Shown in pieces: positions 1 to 8,724 of a stretch of DNA of 22,732 bases. How positions within the stretch are numbered: the stretch's first letter is position 1; every line of letters starts with the position of its first letter. The notes under the pieces were generated by a model, which was given only the letters and a program-made list of their open reading frames with translations, searched no databases and was not told the DNA's origin. A program made the position numbers and the translations under genes. Source of the stretch: an uncultured Bacteroidales bacterium (GTDB lineage: Bacteria; Bacteroidota; Bacteroidia; Bacteroidales; UBA932); the NCBI GenBank assembly GCA_934678915.1, contig CAKUSF010000021.1, positions 1 to 22,732 on the forward strand, in the 5' to 3' direction.

Positions 1-764
1 TCATTCTTCCTGAGCAATCCGTTGTTCACGAATATGCAGGTGAGATTGTGGCCGATGGCCTTGTTCAGCAACACTCCAGCGACAGTCGAATCGACTCCGC
101 CGCTGAGTCCGAGGATGACCTTCTCGTCCCCTATCTGTTCCCTAAGGCTAGCAACGGTCGTCTCGATAAACGAGTCCGGAGTCCAGTCCCCCTTGCATCC
201 GCATATTCCCAAAGCGAAATTGCCGAGAATCTTAGTGCCTTCCGTCGTGTGGAACACCTCAGGATGGAACTGAACCGCGTAGGTCTGCTCACCTTTGAAG
301 TGGAAAGCCGCGTTGGCGACGCTCTCGGTCGAGGCTATCACCTCGGCGCCCTCCGGAAGACGGGCTATCGTGTCCCCATGAGACATCCAGACCTGCGAAT
401 GAGCCGAAACCCCTTTAAGCAGAGGAGACTCAGGCTCAACGACATCCATCATCGCGCGGCCATATTCCCGGGCCAGCGAGCCAAGCACCTCTCCGCCAAA
501 CTTGTTGGCAAGATACTGCGCGCCATAGCATATTCCCAGAAGAGGGAACCTGCCTTTGATGCCGCCCAGGTCGATCTGCGGGGCGTTCTTGTCACGCACC
601 GAGCATGGGCTTCCGGAAAGGATGACTCCTTTGACGGAGGAGTCCAGAGCTGGCACTTTGTTGAACGGATAGATTTCGCAATAAACGTTCAGTTCGCGGA
701 GTCTGCGCCCGATGAGCTGCGTCACCTGCGAACCGAAATCCAGAATGATGATTTTTTCTGTCAT
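1..764 (-). CDS. guaA: GMP synthase (glutamine-hydrolysing), 5' part, cut by window edge
   Basis: The enzyme converts XMP to GMP in the cytoplasm, using ammonia released from glutamine. The visible 254 codons begin [13 protein letters not shown] and hold the whole class I glutamine amidotransferase domain. Its catalytic Cys79 lies in GICYGAQ, and His167/Glu169 lie in FHPEV. The start of the ATP-pyrophosphatase domain follows, with the P-loop SGGVDST at 221-227 and then [11 protein letters not shown]. The rest of that domain and the dimerisation domain lie beyond base 1. The ATG at 762-764 is the only sensible start because the conserved N terminus begins there. It lies 28 bp after the oxidoreductase gene on the same strand. 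A promoter overlapping that gene's stop codon suggests this housekeeping gene is not dependent on the PUL operon. Family recognition is by conserved motifs and is very secure. Confidence 0.97.
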   Translation of the reverse strand, partial: MTEKIIILDFGSQVTQLIGRRLRELNVYCEIYPFNKVPALDSSVKGVILSGSPCSVRDKNAPQIDLGGIKGRFPLLGICYGAQYLANKFGGEVLGSLAREYGRAMMDVVEPESPLLKGVSAHSQVWMSHGDTIARLPEGAEVIASTESVANAAFHFKGEQTYAVQFHPEVFHTTEGTKILGNFALGICGCKGDWTPDSFIETTVASLREQIGDEKVILGLSGGVDSTVAGVLLNKAIGHNLTCIFVNNGLLRKN

Positions 765-787
765 AGATGGACGGGGAATTTAGACTT

Positions 788-819
788 CAAAATTAATCCA
801 TTTTTCGCAATGCGGCAAA
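788..819 (-). promoter_or_regulatory. Predicted promoter for guaA
   Basis: On the minus strand a TTTG (816-819) lies 20 bases upstream of TAATTTTG (788-795). This fits the Bacteroides-type consensus TTTG-N19-21-TAnnTTTG. The -7 box includes the TAA stop codon of the upstream oxidoreductase gene. Transcription would begin near 780, leaving a leader of roughly 15 bases before the guaA ATG. Inferred from motif match only. Confidence 0.6.
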
Positions 820-2526
820 AAAATGTACAAGAGCACCGGTGTGCGTGACTTCACGCGACTCAAAAGGATGCAGCAGACTGTCGATGATGACGGCATATTC
901 CCCGCGGGTGAGAGAGTCAAGCGGTGGAAGCCCAAGGTCCGAAAGGGTCTTTCCGGGGTAATAGTCTTCAAGGAATATTTCCTCTCGCTTGACTGGATCA
1001 TCAATCCGAAACCACGTCTCGTTGGACCAACCGACGGAGCGTCCCTCGCCACGCATGATCCCTGTAGCTCCGATTCTCTGCAATGCCGCAAAACGAGGGT
1101 CAGTCACCGGAACATCAAGGTAAGGCAGCAGATAAGCTCCGGAAGCGAGGATGCAGGACTGAACATCCCTGACCGAAACATCTTTCAATGAATATGTCCC
1201 TGAGGCCTTCCGTCTACCGGCAACTAACGCAGCGGTAATTCCCGCAGCCTGGCCAATCTCCATCACGACCGGCTGCAACCGGGTCGCACCGTTGGCGATG
1301 CAGGTCACAGACACGGCTTTCTCAATGACCAGAAGATCCTCTACGTCCTTAGGGACCATAACTCCGAACGGAACCGAGAACGACGGAACCGGATGGAACT
1401 CAAGCTGTAGCAGATCCCGCCAATCCGGATTCCGGTAGTGGTGATGATCCACAGGATAATCCCCAACCGCGACAGACGTGCGATAAAGATCATTGGAATA
1501 TGGCCGGTCGATGTCGGCGAGGGTGAATGTCACCTCTCCCTCAATCCTCCTCGAATCCCTATAATACGGAATCATCGGAAGTCCGTCCTCGGTCGGGTAC
1601 TCCCCTTCAGCGATTCCGATGTTTTTCAGGCCAAGTTCTGTCTGAATATAGTAAAGATAGCCCAGGGCGATTCTTTTGGCGCTGTCGATGGCGGCTTCAC
1701 GCTCTGTAGGAAGCATCTGGGTGATGTCCTTCACATAGCAGTCGTTTCCGGAAATCGGCCAGTTGAGCATGATCTTTCCGCCAGGCAAAGCTCCATAGGA
1801 AAGCATCTGATCAACGGAATGGCCTCTGGACAGACAATCCGAGTACAATCCCGGATTATAGCCGTCCGGGCACGGAATCGTCATGTCGGAATCCGGGCCG
1901 AAATCCTGCACGGTAATGACGTAGGTCAAATCCTGAACAGCCGCTATCGTGTCAACGGACGCTTTATTGCATGGCACTCCGCACATCCGCGCGATGTCAC
2001 CGAGCTCGGTTCCATCAATCAGGATTCCCGCCTTCACAGTACGATGGCCTTCCGGGCCGTCCAAAGTAATCCTCCAACCTTTCCGGATCTTCTTAACGGA
2101 AACGCATTCAGTCTCCATCGCTAGAGACAAATCATCAAGCGGAAGGGACATATTCATGAATATCTCCGCTCCGACCTTCGGCTCGAATAGGATGTTGCTC
2201 ACCCACCCTGTCTTCATCGCGTCATACCCTCCGTAACGGTTGGCCAATGAATCGCAGAACTCCCCGAACAATCCCCCTCTTTGACGGTAATTGCCGTCTA
2301 TCGCGGAGACTCCGGCTGAAGTAAGCATGCCTCCCAGCCAAGGAGTCGGTTCGACTACCAATGTAGAAGCCCCTGAACGGGCCGATTGGATGCCAGCGGA
2401 AGTACCTCCAGCACCACCTCCGATGACAACCACATCATAAAAAACTTCAGTTCCACTGCATGAGCGCAGCAGAACCGAAGCAATTATAATAAACAGTATT
2501 CCAAAGGAATAAGATGACCTGTGCAT
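793..2526 (-). CDS. Exported FAD-dependent oxidoreductase (FAD_oxidored family), possible lipoprotein
   Basis: A 577-residue flavoprotein of the PF12831-like family, whose members are often labelled 'xanthan lyase' or 'FAD-dependent oxidoreductase' without a proven reaction. A hydrophobic leader (residues about 9-20) ends in LLRSC, with a possible lipid-anchored Cys23. The dinucleotide-binding motif VVIGGGAGGTSAG follows at about 32-44. Further family hallmarks are YRDSRRIEGE in the middle, and PFGVMVPKDVEDLLV with IANGATRLQPVVMEIGQAAG near residues 380-430. The last 120 residues form a separate region whose FAALQRIGATGIMRGEG resembles the repeat-like tail of related proteins. The ATG at 2524-2526 shares one base with the epimerase stop (TGATG); the TTG codon just upstream is an unlikely start. 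The tight coupling points to one operon. The substrate is unknown; oxidation of a sugar or sugar-linked group outside the cytoplasm is an inference. Confidence 0.85.
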   Translation of the reverse strand: MHRSSYSFGILFIIIASVLLRSCSGTEVFYDVVVIGGGAGGTSAGIQSARSGASTLVVEPTPWLGGMLTSAGVSAIDGNYRQRGGLFGEFCDSLANRYGGYDAMKTGWVSNILFEPKVGAEIFMNMSLPLDDLSLAMETECVSVKKIRKGWRITLDGPEGHRTVKAGILIDGTELGDIARMCGVPCNKASVDTIAAVQDLTYVITVQDFGPDSDMTIPCPDGYNPGLYSDCLSRGHSVDQMLSYGALPGGKIMLNWPISGNDCYVKDITQMLPTEREAAIDSAKRIALGYLYYIQTELGLKNIGIAEGEYPTEDGLPMIPYYRDSRRIEGEVTFTLADIDRPYSNDLYRTSVAVGDYPVDHHHYRNPDWRDLLQLEFHPVPSFSVPFGVMVPKDVEDLLVIEKAVSVTCIANGATRLQPVVMEIGQAAGITAALVAGRRKASGTYSLKDVSVRDVQSCILASGAYLLPYLDVPVTDPRFAALQRIGATGIMRGEGRSVGWSNETWFRIDDPVKREEIFLEDYYPGKTLSDLGLPPLDSLTRGEYAVIIDSLLHPFESREVTHTGALVHFFAALRKMD

Positions 2527-3731
2527 CAAACGTGGGCCTCCCGTCCCTTCGCGATGTCCTCCAGCATGGTGCTGATCTGGTAAAGGCCTCTAGGCACATG
2601 GAAACATCCTTTCCATTTGCCACCCTTGAGAGGGAGAAGAACCTCGCCTCTGCGGTTGAGATAGCCGAACCATTCTGGATATTCCTTATCCTTGAAGTGA
2701 GTCCAAAGATATTCATCCAGTTTCAGGAACCATTCGAGGCACTTCTCGTTGCCGGTCAGCTGGTAGCCTTTCAGCATCGCGATGGCGGATTCGATGTGGA
2801 CCCACCACAGTTTCTGGTCCCATTCAAGTTCCTGAGTCGGATAGCCCTTGCGGTCCATGAAGTAGAAAATTCCTCCGTACTCCTTGTCCCAACCATAGTC
2901 AATGACTCTAAGGGAAATCTCCATAGCCTTGTCAATCAAAGCTTTATCCCCACGCCTGATTCCAAGATTCATAAGGAACCACATCGCCTCCAAATCATGT
3001 CCAGGATTTATCTTACGTCCCTCGAAGCAATCGATAAGGGAATTGTCCACAGCGGAGACATTCTCCACCATGACCCCAAGATCCGGCTGGTAGAACACAT
3101 CCAGGACCTCATGCAGACAGTCGTCAATCAGACGATCCATCATCAGGGGGTCGTTGATGATCTTTTCCACCTCCAGAGCCATGTTGCAGATGATCATCGG
3201 AAGCGCGAAATCCTTCATCGGACGTGTTCCCGGAACAGCCTTGGACCATATTCCTTTAGGGTTGGAGCGACGCTCCAGAATCCTGTGGAAAGTCTCCTTG
3301 GCGAAACGGGCATATTCCTCATTCCCCGTGGCCTCGGCAAGTTGAGCGAAAGCCATGCAGGCGAAAGTGTTTGAGAATATGTTGTACGGCTGAATGATAG
3401 GCTTGCCTTCTCTTGTCAGTGAGAAGTAGAAGTCATAGTCCCCGGTGCAGCCGTATTTCATAAGGAAGCGGGCTCCCTGCTCAGCGCACTTCAGCCATTC
3501 TTCATTCTTCGCCAGCTTGTTATAAAGCATGGCGAACATCCAGACCTCGCGTCCCTGAAGCCAGACGAACTTGTCTTTGTCATAGACGCTTCCGTCACGG
3601 TTCAGGCACGTATAATACCCTCCGAATTTGGTGTCTTGGGAATGTTCCAACCAGAACGGCAGGACATTTCCAAGAAGTTCCTCCTTGTAACGTGACGCCA
3701 TCGCGCCAAAATCGACATTTTGAATATTCAT
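2526..3731 (-). CDS. N-acylglucosamine 2-epimerase (AGE) family sugar epimerase
   Basis: A 401-residue (alpha/alpha)6-barrel enzyme without a signal peptide, so probably cytoplasmic. The family interconverts GlcNAc and ManNAc, or epimerises mannose/glucose or cellobiose at C2. Family landmarks are present: FVWLQGREVW at 55-64, GHDLEAMWFL at 244-253 (His245), LWWVHIESA at 308-316 (His312), and CFHVPRGLY at 376-384 (His378). His245 and His378 match positions expected for the catalytic pair. The length matches AGE/renin-binding proteins. It follows the BACON lipoprotein gene by 10 bp and overlaps the oxidoreductase start by one base. In sialic acid loci the relative NanE acts on ManNAc, but no sialidase or NanA-type lyase is seen here, so a different 2-epimer substrate is equally possible. 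The fold is secure; the substrate is not. Confidence 0.88.
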   Translation of the reverse strand: MNIQNVDFGAMASRYKEELLGNVLPFWLEHSQDTKFGGYYTCLNRDGSVYDKDKFVWLQGREVWMFAMLYNKLAKNEEWLKCAEQGARFLMKYGCTGDYDFYFSLTREGKPIIQPYNIFSNTFACMAFAQLAEATGNEEYARFAKETFHRILERRSNPKGIWSKAVPGTRPMKDFALPMIICNMALEVEKIINDPLMMDRLIDDCLHEVLDVFYQPDLGVMVENVSAVDNSLIDCFEGRKINPGHDLEAMWFLMNLGIRRGDKALIDKAMEISLRVIDYGWDKEYGGIFYFMDRKGYPTQELEWDQKLWWVHIESAIAMLKGYQLTGNEKCLEWFLKLDEYLWTHFKDKEYPEWFGYLNRRGEVLLPLKGGKWKGCFHVPRGLYQISTMLEDIAKGREAHV

Positions 3732-3741
3732 GATAATGAAA

Positions 3742-5613
3742 CTATTGAGCGGTGAATCTTATGCAAGTCAGGCAGTCATAATTACCGTCCGTGACGAACA
3801 AGTCCATGGTCTTCCCGTCTGCCGCTGTCTGAAGAAGAACATCACTGCAAGCGCCTGAGCCTGTGTAAGCACCGTCCTCGGCCACGGTCGTCCAATCCAC
3901 GTAGTAAGATTCCTTGACTGAATTGAGGTCAGTAATGTCAAACAGGTACACTTCCGGACAAGAGCCCCAAGAGAAATGCGCTCCTCTCTCGACCGCGCAG
4001 AAACGGATTCCGTTGAGTGTGGCCACGGAGATACAGTTGTAGTTCTCGTTTCCACCGCTGTCGGTGTGGAACACGGACTGCCACTCGCTCTTGGTCACGT
4101 CCTTGCACCAGTTCAGGTCGTAGTTGCCGTTGGCATCAGCGGAGTAGCCTATGAACAGGAGCCCGTTGCTCAGGTCATCCGAAACAGGGGCAACGCATGC
4201 TCCGTAAGGATTCCAGACTGTAGAGGCTGCTGGAGCAATCGAGCCAAACTGGGCTTCTCCTGCCTTTCCACCTGTAATCTGCCATGCGACCCAGTACTGG
4301 CTGACATCCACGAAAGCGGTGATCACAGCTTTCTTCGTCACATCTCCACGCACGCGGATGTTGCCCATTGAAGAGCTCCAGATGGCATTGTGAGCATATT
4401 CCACAACAAGTTCAGGAGCAGCGTCAAGAGACTTGAACGAGTAGATCTGACATGTGCCACCGAACGCTGTCTGAGCAGACACAAGGACATTACCCGCATC
4501 ATCATTCACGAGGGAATATACCGAGAGTCCTTCAGGGATAGAAATTTCCTGCATAAACTCACCTGTCTGACGGTTAAGGGCGTAAAGCTTGTTTCCACCG
4601 TTGGCGACCAGAAGGATGTCGTCCTTCACCGCAAGCCTGAGAGGACCGCCCGCAACACTGATGGAGCCAAGATCTGCTGAATATCTCTTCTTCCATAGAA
4701 CGTTCACATCAGCCGTGCCTTTCTGCTTGAGTTCGATTGTGGCTGAATACCCCTCGACATCGGTAGTGACATCAATGCTGGTTGCTCTGGAGCCGAACTC
4801 TGGATTGGAAGCAACCTTGCAGGTGTAAACATCTTCCTTCTTAACGATTTCTGAGATCCACTCTACTTCAGGAGCGACAACATTGTAAGGGAAGTTAGCC
4901 TCTACCGTGAAAGTCACATCGCCACCGTTCTTCTCAGCGACAAGGGCTTCAGGGGTGACATTGAATATTCTTTCGTTAGGAGCCTGGTTGACAGTGATGT
5001 CCTCGGAGCCTTCCTCACTGGTGAAGGTGATGACTCCATGACGGGCCTCGAACTTGTTGTAAATCTCGTTGGAAGCCACGGCAAATGTCACGGTGTTCTC
5101 GACAAGGCCTTTTGTCGTGACGGCACTGATCCAGTCCTTGGCCTCGTCAGCAATCTTGTAGTCAAAGCCGATGTTGGCCATGACCTTGATTTCAATCGAG
5201 CCACCCTCCTTTGGAACATCGAAGGTTCCCGGAGTAAGGGTAATGGAATTCAGCTGCTTCTGGCTGACCTTTATGGTCTTTGAGTCCGTACCGCAGCGAA
5301 GGTCGAACGAATACTCACGACCATCGTAGTCAGCATTCTTCAAAACAGTCACGGTGATCTGGTTCTTACCGGATTCACCACTGGTAGGAGTGATTGAGCT
5401 CCAGCTATAGTGGTTGGTGTTCGGAACCACTACTTTCCAGTCATTGTCTGCCGTAAATTCTATGGTGTAAGTGCCTCCGGCAGAGGAAAGCACTGGATTC
5501 AAATCCGCATCCGAGGACAAAGTGATCCTGCCTGCGTCATTTGAGTCATCTTTGCAAGAGGCGAAGGACAGCGCCATCGCTACCGCAAGAAAAATTGTGG
5601 ATATTCTTTTCAT
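3742..5613 (-). CDS. Triple-BACON lipoprotein with propeller-like C-terminal module (putative surface glycan-binding protein)
   Basis: A 623-residue protein with a lipoprotein leader MKRISTIFLAVAMALSFASC (anchor Cys20). Three BACON-type immunoglobulin-like repeats follow, at about 27-116, 121-210 and 216-302. Each has the BACON look: a strand, a 'GG...I.V.AN..' element, a W-containing middle, and a closing strand ending in QK or QA. The remaining 320 residues resemble a beta-propeller-like sheet domain rich in short strands such as LRLAVKDDILLVANGGNKLYAL. This part looks homologous to the C-terminal half of the DUF5018-type protein encoded at 7019-8713. BACON domains are common in Bacteroidetes surface proteins and act as spacers or glycan binders. 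Position inside a SusCD operon makes surface glycan binding the best guess. No catalytic motif was seen. Confidence 0.82.
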   Translation of the reverse strand: MKRISTIFLAVAMALSFASCKDDSNDAGRITLSSDADLNPVLSSAGGTYTIEFTADNDWKVVVPNTNHYSWSSITPTSGESGKNQITVTVLKNADYDGREYSFDLRCGTDSKTIKVSQKQLNSITLTPGTFDVPKEGGSIEIKVMANIGFDYKIADEAKDWISAVTTKGLVENTVTFAVASNEIYNKFEARHGVITFTSEEGSEDITVNQAPNERIFNVTPEALVAEKNGGDVTFTVEANFPYNVVAPEVEWISEIVKKEDVYTCKVASNPEFGSRATSIDVTTDVEGYSATIELKQKGTADVNVLWKKRYSADLGSISVAGGPLRLAVKDDILLVANGGNKLYALNRQTGEFMQEISIPEGLSVYSLVNDDAGNVLVSAQTAFGGTCQIYSFKSLDAAPELVVEYAHNAIWSSSMGNIRVRGDVTKKAVITAFVDVSQYWVAWQITGGKAGEAQFGSIAPAASTVWNPYGACVAPVSDDLSNGLLFIGYSADANGNYDLNWCKDVTKSEWQSVFHTDSGGNENYNCISVATLNGIRFCAVERGAHFSWGSCPEVYLFDITDLNSVKESYYVDWTTVAEDGAYTGSGACSDVLLQTAADGKTMDLFVTDGNYDCLTCIRFTAQ

Positions 5614-5619
5614 CTTAAA

Positions 5620-7014
5620 TTATTGTTTCACAGTCTTTAGATAGTCATCAAATCCTTTTTTGAAGGCATCCCAGTAGTTGTACATCTTGATGTGACAGAG
5701 ATCGAACACGAAGAATCCATCGCTGTTATTGATGCACGCACTGATGGCGTCAGGAATCTTGGAAGCTTGACCACCGTTGGTCCAGCCGGTCGAGTTGCCG
5801 ATATCCGGTCCTCCGCTGAACTCCACGTCTCCTTTGAGGAGGGTCTTGCCTTGTTTGCAGAAGCCCTGCATCGTCCACTCACCGCTGCCCCAGATGCTGT
5901 CAGTTCCGGCATAGGCGCCAAGGAACATGAAGTCACAATGATCGGCGTAGCCGCAGTTCTTGTAGTTCGCTGAGGCCCAGAAATAACCGTCAGCCTTAGG
6001 GTCATACTTAGGGCTCGCCCAGTTCACGCCTGAGGTGTAGTAAGTTGAGTACCAAGCCCCGACATAGACTCCGAAGCGGATGTCTTTGCCAGTCGAGTGA
6101 ACAGCTTCGGAAGCTTTGACGATGAAGTCATGGATCACGCTTGCACGGAACTCAAGCCATTTCTTCACAGTCTCGCTTGCTTTCCATCCAAGTTCGGTCG
6201 TGCCGGGAGCCAGCACATCACCAGGCCATGAGCTGATTGAGAGTCCGGAATAGGCCTCGAACTTGTTCTTCGAGACATCCGAGAAATCGCTTTGCAGTCC
6301 ATAATCATCGTAGCGGCATCGATCAAGGATGATACCATCAAGATCATACTTTGCCAGATCCTTTATGATCTGAAGCACATAATTCTGTACCTGTTCATTG
6401 GCCGGATTGAGAAATCTGGTGCCCCAATCATCCGGTCCGTTAAGGTCCATGACGTTGGTAAGCCCGTTAGATGCGTTGATCACCGAAGCCCATGATTTCT
6501 TTCCTGACTCACGGAACAGCATTCCGTCATTGCCAAGGCCGTAAGGGCAAAAGTAACCACCCACGAAGGTGTTTATGCTAGCGTTAACCTTGAGTCCGAC
6601 TTCGCGAGCCGCGTCAATGAAAGCTTGGAGATAGTCATACGTTCCTGTTCTGGAAACCCAAACATAACTACCGCTTTTCCAGACATCTACCTTCTTCAGA
6701 GGTTGTGCGACCGAGGACTTGAACAGCACGTCACCGCTGGTCGGCCTGACATCCACAATGATGTCAGTGAATCCAACTTCCTTGATTTTCTTCAAGTCTG
6801 AGGCGATCCGTTCCTTGTTGTTCTCGTAGTCACTGAAGTTGGCGGCTGCATCAATCCACACGTATCTAGGTTTGCCTGAGTTCTCTGGCTTTTCAGGTTC
6901 CGTCGGATTCGGCTTGTCCCAGTCGGGATTCCAAGGATTATCCTTGGAACCCCCACAGGAGGCAAGCGTCATGGTCAATGCCGCGATAAACGAGAATATT
7001 CTCAAAGAGGCCAT
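5620..7014 (-). CDS. GHL10-type (glycosyl hydrolase-like 10) lipoprotein
   Basis: A 464-residue lipoprotein whose leader ends in LASC (Cys20). A Pro/Asn/Glu-rich linker (about 27-48) would hold the domain off the membrane. The rest looks like a TIM barrel of the PF02638-type GHL10 group. The entry strand is YVWIDAAANF (51-60). Then come DIIVDVRPTSGD (84-95), KVNASINTFVGG (142-153), FLNPANEQVQNYV (201-213) and the strongly conserved DLDGIILDRCRYDD (224-237) with Asp231. GHL10 members are predicted glycosidases acting on polysaccharides, but few have a shown activity. This is the only likely hydrolase in the minus operon, so it is the best candidate for surface cleavage of the imported glycan. 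It follows the DUF5018-type gene by 4 bp. The domain call is fairly secure; specificity and catalytic residues are not. Confidence 0.8.
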   Translation of the reverse strand: MASLRIFSFIAALTMTLASCGGSKDNPWNPDWDKPNPTEPEKPENSGKPRYVWIDAAANFSDYENNKERIASDLKKIKEVGFTDIIVDVRPTSGDVLFKSSVAQPLKKVDVWKSGSYVWVSRTGTYDYLQAFIDAAREVGLKVNASINTFVGGYFCPYGLGNDGMLFRESGKKSWASVINASNGLTNVMDLNGPDDWGTRFLNPANEQVQNYVLQIIKDLAKYDLDGIILDRCRYDDYGLQSDFSDVSKNKFEAYSGLSISSWPGDVLAPGTTELGWKASETVKKWLEFRASVIHDFIVKASEAVHSTGKDIRFGVYVGAWYSTYYTSGVNWASPKYDPKADGYFWASANYKNCGYADHCDFMFLGAYAGTDSIWGSGEWTMQGFCKQGKTLLKGDVEFSGGPDIGNSTGWTNGGQASKIPDAISACINNSDGFFVFDLCHIKMYNYWDAFKKGFDDYLKTVKQ

Positions 7015-7018
7015 ACCG

Positions 7019-8713
7019 CTATTTCTTTATGCAGTCAACCGAGTACCCTCCGAGCACACCGGCATTCTGGTCATAGTAATAGAGATACATCTTGAATCCG
7101 TCCTTGGTAGGAGCCAAAATCACATCACCGGCAGCCATTCCGGCGTCAGCCTTCTGGAACCAGTCAATTGACTCATTGCCCAGAACGATGGATGTTGTCT
7201 CGTTCAAGTTTCCGGACAGAGCCGTAGGATCGGAGATGTCGTACAGGTAGAGAGCCGGACCAAGTCCCCAGTGAGGGAAGTGGCTAACCACAAACAGTGA
7301 CATGTAAGTGGCGTTGTTAAACCTCTTGGAATCAAGGTTGTTGACATTCAAGCCCCATGATGATCCATTGTTGAATGGAAGAGCAGCCTTGAGTGTACCA
7401 TCAGCAGCGACGTGATTGAGAACGTTAGGATCGTAGTAGGACAGGAACATGGACGCATCCTTGGAAGGAGCCACAGCGACTGCATCGGTGTTGTTCACCG
7501 GAGCACCACCCCACGCGAGACCTGAGCCTGAAATGTCAAGGACTGACACATCAGCGACAGCTCCACCAATGACTGTGACTCTGGTCACCTTGCTTGCGGA
7601 TGTCACACCTGCGATACCCTCGTTGGTGATGTCAATCACAGCGTCCGCGTCAATGTTGCCGATGACCTTTATTGAATATCCCATAGGGAGGTCAGTGCTA
7701 TTGGTGAACGAATGGAACAGCTCAGGAGCGGACTTCACTGAAGTGGCCTTCCAGATCTTGAACTCGCCACCACCGTCAACGTGGTTGCAAAGAATCAGAT
7801 TTTCAGCCTCATCGTTCGTGATAGCGGCCGGTGAGATGCCTCCATCGTTGATCTGTCCTTCCTTCACACCTGTGATTCCGTTCAGATAAACCGGAACACC
7901 ACTACCTGTGCAGAACACCAGTTTGCCACCGGTTACCGCCATGCTTGGATAGATGTCAGCAGCGTTGTAGGCAGGAAGTCCGACCATGCTGACAGGCTCG
8001 AAATTAAACAAAGCCTCAAGGGTGGACTTGTCGAAGCCCTTGTCAATCTTCTCAGGGACGGTCTTGATGACGGTATATTCAGAGGTCGTCTTGCCGTCAT
8101 GAGCTGTCACCGTGAACTTCACACCGTTGTTGTAGTCCTGCGGAGTCGAAGGATCCGGAGAGATCGTGGCATGAGCTGAGACCTGGACTGTCGCTGTGCA
8201 GGCGCTAAGATCCTCTGCGGAGACAAGAGTGACTGTCTTCTTGGTCTTGTCCACGATTCCGGAGATAGCCGGCTCGTCCAAAGAGAAGACAAGGATGTCG
8301 CAAGCCTTTGATTTGACCCTCTCACCGGTGATGCAGATGTTCCTGCTCTCTCCCCTGGCATTAGTAAACTTGAATATGTTCTCCTTAGTCAAGTCAAGCA
8401 GAGTCAGGGAAGGCTCAATTTTGCAGTTCGGCTGTATCGCAGCCTGCACGCGCACCTTGGTCATGTAAGGAGTGGTCTCGTTGTCCGAGGTCTCTGGGAA
8501 AAACCATGGAACAGGGATAACGAATCTGTCAGCGTTCTCGTCAGTGATGTTCAACTTGCACATTGATTGGTCAATGTACGGGCCGAAAGTGAAGAACGCT
8601 TCTAAACTTGTAAGATTCTGACGCTCAGCGGTCGATTCGACATATTCAGGGCTATGGCACGAAGCCGCCAGGAAAAGAGTGGACGCCGCGAGCAGTATAT
8701 TGATTTTCTTCAT
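7019..8713 (-). CDS. DUF5018-type lipoprotein (putative surface glycan-binding protein)
   Basis: A 564-residue lipoprotein starting MKKINILLAASTLFLAASC (anchor Cys19). An in-frame ATG at 8732-8734 lies inside the SusD gene and would spoil the leader, so the ATG at 8711-8713 is preferred; it lies 11 bp after the SusD stop. The first 225 residues contain two related stretches (LTSLEAFFTF and STLEALFNF) and resemble the DUF5018 domains found beside SusCD pairs. The second half is a strand-rich, propeller-like region ending in short repeats such as ALYLYDISDPTAL and KMYLYYYD. That half matches the C-terminal part of the BACON protein encoded at 3742-5613 in order and character. Its place directly after SusD is the usual position of a SusE/F-like surface glycan-binding protein. 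Binding is inferred from context. Confidence 0.78.
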   Translation of the reverse strand: MKKINILLAASTLFLAASCHSPEYVESTAERQNLTSLEAFFTFGPYIDQSMCKLNITDENADRFVIPVPWFFPETSDNETTPYMTKVRVQAAIQPNCKIEPSLTLLDLTKENIFKFTNARGESRNICITGERVKSKACDILVFSLDEPAISGIVDKTKKTVTLVSAEDLSACTATVQVSAHATISPDPSTPQDYNNGVKFTVTAHDGKTTSEYTVIKTVPEKIDKGFDKSTLEALFNFEPVSMVGLPAYNAADIYPSMAVTGGKLVFCTGSGVPVYLNGITGVKEGQINDGGISPAAITNDEAENLILCNHVDGGGEFKIWKATSVKSAPELFHSFTNSTDLPMGYSIKVIGNIDADAVIDITNEGIAGVTSASKVTRVTVIGGAVADVSVLDISGSGLAWGGAPVNNTDAVAVAPSKDASMFLSYYDPNVLNHVAADGTLKAALPFNNGSSWGLNVNNLDSKRFNNATYMSLFVVSHFPHWGLGPALYLYDISDPTALSGNLNETTSIVLGNESIDWFQKADAGMAAGDVILAPTKDGFKMYLYYYDQNAGVLGGYSVDCIKK

Positions 8714-8724
8714 ATTAGTCGAGA

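Noticed and set aside
48..848. Long plus-strand open frame of 266 codons
   Set aside because: It lies opposite guaA, has no recognisable domain, and guaA motifs on the minus strand are unmistakable.
2527..2529. TTG as start of the oxidoreductase
   Set aside because: The adjacent ATG at 2524-2526 is a normal start with the typical one-base stop/start overlap.
2514..3374. Plus-strand open frame of 286 codons
   Set aside because: It is antisense to the epimerase gene, whose conserved histidine motifs fix the real strand.
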